DNA of 64,000 nt, taken from Exiguobacterium artemiae 255-15 (lineage in GTDB: Bacteria > Bacillota > Bacilli > Exiguobacteriales > Exiguobacteriaceae). Location of the stretch: the NCBI RefSeq assembly GCF_000019905.1, contig NC_010556.1, positions 2,382,001 through 2,446,000 on the forward strand, given 5' to 3'. The position numbers and the translations under genes are program-made. A model generated the notes under the pieces. The model was not told where the DNA came from. It worked only from the letters and a program-made list of their open reading frames with translations, and made no database searches. Shown in pieces: positions 25,845 to 32,064 of the stretch (position 1 is its first letter; each line of letters opens with the position of its first letter).

Positions 25845-25985
25845 GACGTCGCCTCCTCTTTTTTTCCATATGTGTAGTATACGACAAAACCGAGAGAAGG
25901 TTTCAGATTTCTTTCAGAATGTAAACTTGTTTTTATCTTTTCATTTCGCCCAATGCCACCATTTTTTCAATACCTCAGTTTTCGG

Positions 25986-26158
25986 TGTCCGGGCGCGACT
26001 CCTGCGGGAAAAGGAAGGGCTTGTCCCTTCCGTCAGGAACAGGCAAGACCCGGTCGGCTGAAAGACGATCGCGGCTTGCGTCAGGAACAGGCAAGACCCG
26101 GTCGGCTGAAAGACGATCGCGGCTTGCGTTCCGCCCGAGGAAAGCAAGCCAACGGACA
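25986..26158. repeat. Interspersed repeat, copy A, with a 48-base internal tandem duplication
   Basis: Non-coding element bounded by TGTCCG (25986) and CGGACA (26153-26158). The left part CGACTCCTGCGGGAAAAGGA resembles a repeat common in Bacillaceae genomes. A 48-base unit occurs twice without mismatch (26032-26079 and 26080-26127). Blocks such as AGACCCGGTCG, CGCGGCTT and GTTCCGCCCGAG are shared with copy B at 31767-31899. It fills most of the gap between the membrane protein gene (25844) and the tandem-GNAT gene (26256); the rest of that gap holds only the GNAT terminator. Confidence 0.8.
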
Positions 26159-26218
26159 ACCGGAAACGATATCGTATCTCGTTAAAAGCGGATAGACCTT
26201 TGGTCTTTGAACTATATA

Positions 26219-26243
26219 TAAAAAAGCCCACTCACGTGGACTT
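26219..26243 (-). terminator. Terminator of the tandem-GNAT gene
   Basis: AGTCCAC/GTGGGCT stem with T-run on the minus strand. Confidence 0.8.
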
Positions 26244-26255
26244 TCTGCAAAACGA

Positions 26256-27086
26256 TTATAAGCCGAGCACGTGGAACTGATACCCACGTCCGACAACGAA
26301 TCCGGCATCTTTATACAAATCAAGCGCCCGTGCGTTGTCTGTCTCAACATCAAGTTCAAGCTGTGTCCGACCAGTCCGGAACATCGCCTGGACCATCAGC
26401 TTCAGCATCTTCTTGCCGTATCCGTTGCCTTGTGCTTCCGGACGGACGGCAAACGCGTGAATGCTCGCCTGTGTGTCAGACGCAAGATAGGCGCGGATGA
26501 CACCGACCGGTTGACCGTTTGCGACGCCGATGTACGTCACACGATCGTCTGACTCAATCGCTTGATAGATCGATTCTGCTTCATCCGCTGTATTGCCGAA
26601 TGACGAACCGAGTGTCTCGACGATGAATGGACGATCGTCTGCTGTCGCTTCCCGCAGTTCGAAATCCGGATCCGCTTTTAAGAACAACTGGGCTTTTTTC
26701 AGAACCATGTTATATTCCGTCATTCGGTATTCGGTACCGAGCTGACCAAGGACGGCCTGACCTGATTTACTCTCATCATCAATGACGAACGTAAATGCTT
26801 CGACGCCTTGCGGACGGGCTGCTTCTTTTGCCGCTTCGACGAGTTGTGTAAAGATACCTTGTTTCCGGTAATCCGGATCAACAAAGACATTGATTTCCCA
26901 TTCGGTCGGCAAGTAGGCAAAAGCCTGCAGGTATCCGACCAACTTCGTGTCGTCGTAGACTGCGAAATCGTTTTGTCCGACCCAATCCGCCGCGACTTTC
27001 AGTTCAATTCCGTCATGATCGTTGACACATTTCTCAAGTTGTAAGACTTCTGTTGTTTGTTTGACTTCTGTTACTGTCCATTCCAT
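26256..27086 (-). CDS. Tandem GNAT N-acetyltransferase (two domains)
   Basis: 276 residues made of two GNAT domains. The first (about 1-130) has INVFVDPDYRKQGIFTQLV as its acetyl-CoA loop; the second (about 140-276) has FAVRPEAQGNGYGKKMLKLMV and the usual ending ALDLYKDAGFVVGRGYQFHVL. In such tandem proteins often only one half is catalytic; here the second has the better Q/RxxGxG/A loop. Substrate unknown. GAGGTG ribosome site. Monocistronic with its own terminator. Confidence 0.85.
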   Translation of the reverse strand: MEWTVTEVKQTTEVLQLEKCVNDHDGIELKVAADWVGQNDFAVYDDTKLVGYLQAFAYLPTEWEINVFVDPDYRKQGIFTQLVEAAKEAARPQGVEAFTFVIDDESKSGQAVLGQLGTEYRMTEYNMVLKKAQLFLKADPDFELREATADDRPFIVETLGSSFGNTADEAESIYQAIESDDRVTYIGVANGQPVGVIRAYLASDTQASIHAFAVRPEAQGNGYGKKMLKLMVQAMFRTGRTQLELDVETDNARALDLYKDAGFVVGRGYQFHVLGL

Positions 27087-27123
27087 TTCACTTCACCTCA
27101 ACCTTTACTATATCGGACCATCA

Positions 27124-27156
27124 AAAGAAGCACTAGCAAAAGCTGGTGCTCCTTGC
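27124..27156 (-). terminator. Terminator of the exported hypothetical gene
   Basis: GCACCAGC/GCTAGTGC stem followed by TTCTTTT on the minus strand. Confidence 0.65.
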
Positions 27157-27163
27157 AGTTTCC

Positions 27164-27646
27164 TTATTTTAATTTAAATGTTTTCATCATCGTCGGAACA
27201 TCACTTGTGATGAGCTTAGCAATTTTCTCTTTGCCGGCTGCCCCTTTGACCGCTTCGGTCGGTTGGACATAGTAGTACGTTTTATTGCCTTTTGTCCCGA
27301 GATACGTGCCGAATCCGACTTGTTTCTCAAATTGTTTTTTCGTTAATTTTTTCGGTTCAAAGTTCAAGTTCACGAGCATTTGATCTTTGCCCTTTACTTT
27401 ATAGTAGAGCGAAAACGTTCCGCTGCGTGTCACGGTACCGTATTTCGTCTTGACCGTTTTGTTTTTGACGACATCGACTTTGTCCTGCTTGATCGCTGTC
27501 TGTAAGGCGGTCGTCGCCTTGACGGAGTAGCCGAAGTCCTTGTTTTGGATCGTGCCTGTTTTATACGTCACGTTACTTGCGCCGAAAGCTGTCACTGGAA
27601 TTAGACATGCTCCGATTAATACCCCTGTCATTGCTACTCGTTTCAT
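27164..27646 (-). CDS. Exported hypothetical protein, 160 residues
   Basis: Signal peptide at residues 1-23 (MKRVAMTGVLIGACLIPVTAFGA), then a basic, beta-rich domain of about 135 residues without cysteines. No family recognised. AAGGGGG ribosome site. Shares the upstream region with the divergent gene at 27784. No lipobox or anchor, so it should be secreted or held in the wall by charge. Confidence 0.7.
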   Translation of the reverse strand: MKRVAMTGVLIGACLIPVTAFGASNVTYKTGTIQNKDFGYSVKATTALQTAIKQDKVDVVKNKTVKTKYGTVTRSGTFSLYYKVKGKDQMLVNLNFEPKKLTKKQFEKQVGFGTYLGTKGNKTYYYVQPTEAVKGAAGKEKIAKLITSDVPTMMKTFKLK

Positions 27647-27783
27647 GCTAACTCCCCCTTAACTCTTCGATAGTAAATCAATTCCCTTTTGTGAAATAGG
27701 TAAACTCTATTCTTGAAAAAGATTTGACGGAATTGTCTAAATTTCTTACGATAGAACTAACGAAACGAAATGGGGTTAAACTG

Positions 27784-28287
27784 ATGGCTGAACAAGAACT
27801 ATTAACGCAAGAACAGCTCGATAATCTGCTGAAGAATTCGTTTGCGATGCAGGTACCAATCCTCGAGAAGTTCATGAAAGATACACATGACCGCTACGCA
27901 CTCGCAACGACATCGTTCAAACGTGATATGGATACGATGAAAGAATCAGAGTGGCACCAGTTCTTCGCCGGTAAATTGTTACCGCACTTCTTCCTTGAGC
28001 ACCTCGGCTTCGGGGCGTCGTTCCGCTTTAACGGACACGACAAAGAAGTCGATCTGCCGGAAAACGTCGTTCCTGTCCGGAATGATGCCGATGATCAAAT
28101 CGCGAAAGTCGTCCTCGGTGTTGAAAAAGCGATGAAAGACATGCACATCAAAAACCATAACCTGGTCGCGAAATTCTACCAGGAGACACTCGAACTCGCT
28201 TGTCAGATGGGCAGTCGCGTCGGGATGAGCGATGAGTTCTATACGCTCGTCAAACCAAGCCTCGTTCAAGCCAACGATTCCGAATAA
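27784..28287 (+). CDS. Hypothetical cytoplasmic protein, 167 residues
   Basis: Starts MAEQELLTQEQLDNLLKNSF; helical, charged and soluble, no signal or membrane segment. The ATG at 27784 is preferred over an in-frame ATG at 27724 because the extra residues are not protein-like and lie in the divergent promoter area, although the ribosome site (GGGG) is weak. No family recognised. Followed by a strong terminator. Confidence 0.6.
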   Translation: MAEQELLTQEQLDNLLKNSFAMQVPILEKFMKDTHDRYALATTSFKRDMDTMKESEWHQFFAGKLLPHFFLEHLGFGASFRFNGHDKEVDLPENVVPVRNDADDQIAKVVLGVEKAMKDMHIKNHNLVAKFYQETLELACQMGSRVGMSDEFYTLVKPSLVQANDSE

Positions 28288-28293
28288 CCAATA

Positions 28294-28334
28294 AGTCCCG
28301 CTCTTCACTTTGGTGAAAGACGGGACTTTTTTTG
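28294..28334 (+). terminator. Terminator of the hypothetical gene at 27784
   Basis: AGTCCCG...CTTCAC/GTGAA...CGGGACT stem followed by seven T. Confidence 0.9.
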
Positions 28335-28340
28335 CACAGA

Positions 28341-29606
28341 TTATTTGAACTGAATATAAAAGCAGGCGCCGCCAAGTGCGCTATCCCGGACACCGTACGC
28401 CAGCCCGTGACTGTCGAGAATCAACCGACTGATCGCAAGACCGAGACCATGCCCGGAGCCGCCTGTCTGTTTGACATACAAATCCCAAATCGTCGAACGG
28501 GCGTTTTCCGCGACACCATTCCCGGCATCCTCGACCGTCAACTCGGTTGCTGTCAGCCGGACTAACACCTCGCTTCCGACCGGCGCCGCGACTTGAGCGT
28601 TCACCAGGAAGTTGACGAGAACCCGTTCAAACATCCGCCGATCCAGCGAAAGTCGAACTGGTACTGTCTCGACCGTCAAACGGAGACCGTCTTTTTGGAA
28701 CGTCGATTGTAACCGTTCCGCTGTTTCCTCAACTAATTGATCGAGTGCCACTTCTGTCCGGTCCAATGGCATCATCCCGCCGGCCAGTTTCGAATAAACT
28801 AACGTCTCGTCAATCAACAGCCCGAGCCGATCTGTTTCTTCGATGATACTGCTCGTGACGTCTGGCAGTTCGTCGACCGGAATGACACCGGCCGCCAGAG
28901 CTTCCGTTTCATTGCGGATGATGGCGAGCGGCGTCCGCAAATCGTGGGTGATCCCGGCAATAAACGATTTCTGCAAGGCTTCTTTTTGGATCAGCTGTTC
29001 CTGCATCTCGTCGACGGCATGAATCAGATCCCCGACTTCATCATTCGGTCGGTCCGGTAAGAGGACATCTTTTCGTCCGTCGCCGATCTGTTTGGCGACC
29101 ATCCGAAGCTCCATGATCGGCCGAATGAATTGCCGTCCCATGTAATAGGCCAGTCCGGTTGCCAGCAGTAAAGCGGCAAGTAACGCTACACCAATCGCCA
29201 GATAGACGCCGTCCAAGGCACTGCTTGCGAGTGGTGCTTCACGGATCGTCGTGATGACCGTATCACCGCTCGTCAACTGATATGTCAACAGCCGGTTCCC
29301 TTGGACTTCGATGCTGTCCTGTTGTTGCAAATCATTCAGAATCGGCAACTCGACGACTTGCCGGCCCCGTCCTCCGATTCGTTCCGTCACCCCGTCACGC
29401 GTGATGAATCCTTGGATTTCCCGAGGAACCGGACGGTCTTCTGCCAGTGCCTCTTTGATGATGTTCGCTTCCCGCGTCAGCTGGCTGTAACGTTCTCCTT
29501 CTGCAAATCGGTTGACGAGAAACGCCGTCAGACTAAAGCTGAGCACACCCATGATCAATAACGGGGCAAGGACTGCCAGTAAAAACTTACGCATCAGTTT
29601 ACTCAT
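28341..29606 (-). CDS. Sensor histidine kinase (two-component system)
   Basis: 421 residues: membrane helix near 8-30, an external domain of about 120 residues, second helix near 133-155, HAMP (about 156-210), then HisKA with the phosphorylated His in FIAGITHDLRTPLAIIRNE (about residue 230) and an HATPase domain with N, G1 (VEDAGNGVAENA) and G2 (GSGHGLGLAISRLIL) boxes. It should phosphorylate the regulator encoded just upstream; the genes overlap as ATGA. The signal is unknown; the divergent His-rich exported protein is the obvious linked target. Confidence 0.94.
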   Translation of the reverse strand: MSKLMRKFLLAVLAPLLIMGVLSFSLTAFLVNRFAEGERYSQLTREANIIKEALAEDRPVPREIQGFITRDGVTERIGGRGRQVVELPILNDLQQQDSIEVQGNRLLTYQLTSGDTVITTIREAPLASSALDGVYLAIGVALLAALLLATGLAYYMGRQFIRPIMELRMVAKQIGDGRKDVLLPDRPNDEVGDLIHAVDEMQEQLIQKEALQKSFIAGITHDLRTPLAIIRNETEALAAGVIPVDELPDVTSSIIEETDRLGLLIDETLVYSKLAGGMMPLDRTEVALDQLVEETAERLQSTFQKDGLRLTVETVPVRLSLDRRMFERVLVNFLVNAQVAAPVGSEVLVRLTATELTVEDAGNGVAENARSTIWDLYVKQTGGSGHGLGLAISRLILDSHGLAYGVRDSALGGACFYIQFK

Positions 29607-30262
29607 TCAATCGCCTCCAACCGGTAGCCGACCCGGTGAACTGTCTTCAACTGCTGTTTAATCGTCGGCAGTTTATCGCGCAACTGTTTGACGTGAGTAT
29701 CGACCGTCCGCGTATCGCCCCCGAATGTATAGCCCCAGACTTCATCGAGAATTTGATCGCGCGTCAGTGCTTCGCCCATGTGCTCAAAGAAGTAGACCAA
29801 CAGTTCGAATTCCATTTTCGCGAGACTGACCGTGTCCGATCCGTTTTGGACACGGCGCGCCTTCTCATCAATCGTTACGTCACCTAACTTCCGTCCGACC
29901 GGCGAGCGTTGCTTCAACGCCCGCTCGAGCCGGATGATCAGTTCCTTCAGGACTACGGGTTTGACGAGATAGTCATCCGCTCCCAGTTCGAGTCCAAACA
30001 CCCGGTCGTCCGCTTCCCCGCGTGATGTTAGCATGAAGACGACCGGTGCCGGGACCGTCGCTTTGATGCCCGGGACGAGCGACCAACCGTCCCCGTCCGG
30101 CAGCCGGACGTCGACAAGGACAGCGTCAAACGATGCATGCGCAAGTTTTGTTTTCGCCTCCGCCAGTGACGCCGCGAGCGTGACTGTATAGCCATGATGG
30201 CGCAGGAAACGTTCCGTCACCTGTGCCAGCTTCAGTTCATCTTCAATCACTAAAATGTTCAT
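29603..30262 (-). CDS. OmpR-family response regulator
   Basis: 219 residues: receiver domain with acidic pair ED (8-9), phospho-acceptor Asp in DAVLVDVRLPDG (about 51), Thr/Lys switch residues (MLTSRG, LVKPV), and a C-terminal winged helix (about 125-219, with TRDQILDEVWGYTFGGDTRTVDTHVKQLRDKL). ATG at 30262 chosen: GGAGGG lies 6 bases before it but directly abuts the upstream ATG at 30268. Probable DNA target: the 11-base direct repeats at 30311-30343. Confidence 0.95.
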   Translation of the reverse strand: MNILVIEDELKLAQVTERFLRHHGYTVTLAASLAEAKTKLAHASFDAVLVDVRLPDGDGWSLVPGIKATVPAPVVFMLTSRGEADDRVFGLELGADDYLVKPVVLKELIIRLERALKQRSPVGRKLGDVTIDEKARRVQNGSDTVSLAKMEFELLVYFFEHMGEALTRDQILDEVWGYTFGGDTRTVDTHVKQLRDKLPTIKQQLKTVHRVGYRLEAIE

Positions 30263-30310
30263 CTGCATCCCTCCACTTGTAGTGTACCGTCTTTTTTAAG
30301 CGGTTGACGT

Positions 30311-30343
30311 TTCTTTACGATTTCCTTGCAACTTCCTCACAAC
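30311..30343 (+). promoter_or_regulatory. Three 11-base direct repeats, likely operator of the OmpR-family regulator
   Basis: TTCTTTACGAT, TTCCTTGCAAC and TTCCTCACAAC follow each other without gaps. OmpR/PhoP-type regulators bind head to tail with this 11-base period. The array ends about 18 bases before a TAACAT -10-like element at 30362-30367, so it would overlap the -35, the position for activation of the gene at 30392. It lies between that gene and the regulator gene. Confidence 0.65.
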
Positions 30344-30391
30344 TTCTGTTCGGATGCCCGCTAACATAAAGGGTGAAAGGAGTGATCACCC

Positions 30392-31534
30392 ATGCAATTC
30401 AAAAAACAATGGATCACCGCACTGACAATCAGCGCACTAACAGTAGGAGCCGCGTCTGCATATGCTGCAACCAATGACGACAGCTCAACAGAAACGAAAT
30501 CAGAACGTCCACATTTTGAAGGGATGAAACGACTCGACTTTACATTACTGCTCAAAAAATTAAACCTGACAGAAAAACAGGTCGATGCTGCCCGTGAAAA
30601 AGGTTTATCAATCGCCGACCTGGCCAAACAAAAAGGAATTTCGTTCAGTGACTATAAAAAGGCGGAACTCGCCGCCGCAAAAGAACAGCTTGCTTCCCTC
30701 GTCAAATCCGATGACTTAACGAAATCGCAGGCAGCGGATATGTTAAAACATCATACGGAACGCTTTAGCGGCGTTTCGAGTTATGCCGATTTAAAAGAAC
30801 AGATGCCAAAAGGACATCACGGTGACAAAGGTGGCTTCTTCAACGAATCATTGATTGCCGACGTCTTGAAAGCACTTGGTCTCAGCCAAGATAAATTCGA
30901 TGCCGCCAACCAATCGCTTGCCGCTTATGCGAAAGCCCAGTCGATTAAGTTCGCGGATTACAAGAAAGCATTGCTTGCAGCGCAGACGACACAGCTCGAT
31001 CAATTCGTCAAAGACGGGAAGATGACGAAAAAACAAGCGACCGAGATCAAAGCCCGTCTGACGGAAGAGTTTTCCGATGCCAACAGCTATGATGACTTAC
31101 CGGACCGCGGTCAACATGGACCAGGCGAACACGGTGGACCGGGTCATGATGTCTTCGGTGATACGACATCTGCCATCCTGAAGCGATTGAATCTCGATGC
31201 GGCGAAATTCAAAGCGGCAAACCAACCATTACCCGAATTCGCGGAAGCGAATAAGATTTCGTTTGCTGAATTTGAAAAGGCTGTCCTTGCTGAACAAACG
31301 AAAGCGATCGATGCGAAAGTCAAAAGTGGTGCCATCACAAAAAAACAAGCGACCGCTATAAAAGAACGGATGCAGGAACGGGCCGATGAAGTCTCAAGTT
31401 ACGATGACCTCCAGCAAGGACCACGCGGCGGACACGAACCGGGACGTCATCACGGTCCTGATATGAACGGTTCCGACCGTCCGGATCAATCTGATCCAAA
31501 TGCCAGTGACACTTCGGTTGACCTTGCCATCTGA
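30392..31534 (+). CDS. Exported three-repeat protein with His/Gly-rich linkers
   Basis: 380 residues. Signal peptide 1-25 (ending ASAYA). Three homologous helical repeats of about 85 residues (about 48-132, 150-233 and 254-338), each with the order LLKKLNL-x-x-K, A-x-x-I-x-FADYKKA, AxxTxQLDxxVK, G-x-(M/I)-T-K-K-QA, and ending SSYDDL. The linkers and tail are rich in His, Gly, Pro and Asp (GQHGPGEHGGPGH; GGHEPGRHHGPDM), suitable for binding metal ions. No wall or membrane anchor. Divergent from a two-component system whose likely operator is in front of this gene. Repeats of this kind are seen in secreted proteins of Bacillales without assigned function. Confidence 0.8.
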   Translation: MQFKKQWITALTISALTVGAASAYAATNDDSSTETKSERPHFEGMKRLDFTLLLKKLNLTEKQVDAAREKGLSIADLAKQKGISFSDYKKAELAAAKEQLASLVKSDDLTKSQAADMLKHHTERFSGVSSYADLKEQMPKGHHGDKGGFFNESLIADVLKALGLSQDKFDAANQSLAAYAKAQSIKFADYKKALLAAQTTQLDQFVKDGKMTKKQATEIKARLTEEFSDANSYDDLPDRGQHGPGEHGGPGHDVFGDTTSAILKRLNLDAAKFKAANQPLPEFAEANKISFAEFEKAVLAEQTKAIDAKVKSGAITKKQATAIKERMQERADEVSSYDDLQQGPRGGHEPGRHHGPDMNGSDRPDQSDPNASDTSVDLAI

Positions 31535-31591
31535 TGTGTAAATCACGGACAAACTTCGACATGTGCCATTCAACAGGCATCGGCGGGGTTT

Positions 31592-31742
31592 GTCTTTTTG
31601 TCTTTTTGTCTTTTTGTCTTTTTGTCTTTTTGTCTTTTTGTCTTTTTGTCTTTTTGTCTTTTTGTCTTTTTGTCTTTTTGTCTTTTTGTCTTTTTGTCTT
31701 TTTGTCTTTTACGTTCTTACGTTCTTACGTTCTTACGTTCTC
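31592..31742 (+). repeat. Octamer microsatellite: about 15 x GTCTTTTT then 4 x ACGTTCTT
   Basis: From 31592 the unit GTCTTTTT recurs every 8 bases to 31710 (14 perfect copies and a 15th with its last base changed), then ACGTTCTT repeats four times to 31742 with a single change at the end. Non-coding, 57 bases after the stop of the three-repeat protein. No promoter is seen in it. The length is likely to vary between isolates by slippage. Confidence 0.95.
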
Positions 31743-31766
31743 ATTCTGAAAGAATGATTTGTCGGA

Positions 31767-31899
31767 GTCTGCTTTCGAAGCTCGACTTCTACGGGAAAAG
31801 GAAGCTCTGCTTCCGACAGGAACAAGGAAGACCCGGTCGACGGTCACGACGACCGCGGCTTCCGTTCCGCCCGAGAAAATCGAGCGAAAGAAAGCAGAC
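31767..31899. repeat. Interspersed repeat, copy B
   Basis: Non-coding element with perfect 10-base inverted ends (GTCTGCTTTC at 31767-31776 and GAAAGCAGAC at 31890-31899) and a second inner pair GCTCGA/TCGAGC. The interior shares ACGGGAAAAGGAAG, CAGGAACA, AGACCCGGTCG, CGCGGCTTCCGTTCCGCCCGAG with copy A at 25986-26158 but lacks its duplication. The RNA could fold into one long branched hairpin. From here to 32064 nothing else clear is seen. Confidence 0.8.
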
Positions 31900-32064
31900 T
31901 TCCCGTCCCACCCCCTTCTTTTCCATTCCACTTCCTCCCATTCTCCAAAAAATGATTCGCTTTTTTTGAAAAAAAAGTCTATTCTTCGAACTTTGATTGC
32001 AATTGATCTTCGTTTACTCCGATACTAAGAGTGAGAGAAAAAATTCGAGTGAGGAGATTTGTCT

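Noticed and set aside
25438-25887. 149-residue frame overlapping the small membrane protein gene
   Set aside because: Its composition (His, Arg, Ser, Gly) is unlike a protein and the ATG at 25844 with GGAGGCG belongs to the 130-residue frame.
26032-26127. Tandem 48-base units as a possible CRISPR array
   Set aside because: Two adjacent exact copies without spacers and no cas genes; it is a simple duplication within an interspersed repeat.
31534-31757. Long frames rich in Phe, Leu, Cys and Ser over the octamer array
   Set aside because: They only translate the GTCTTTTT repeat; no ribosome site, and all frames stay open because the unit lacks stops.
31960-32040. A promoter for the PAS-GGDEF-EAL gene (TTGCAA/GATACT or a sigma-D-like TCCGATAC)
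   Set aside because: Both elements are weak and the spacing or -35 is poor; not supported well enough to list.
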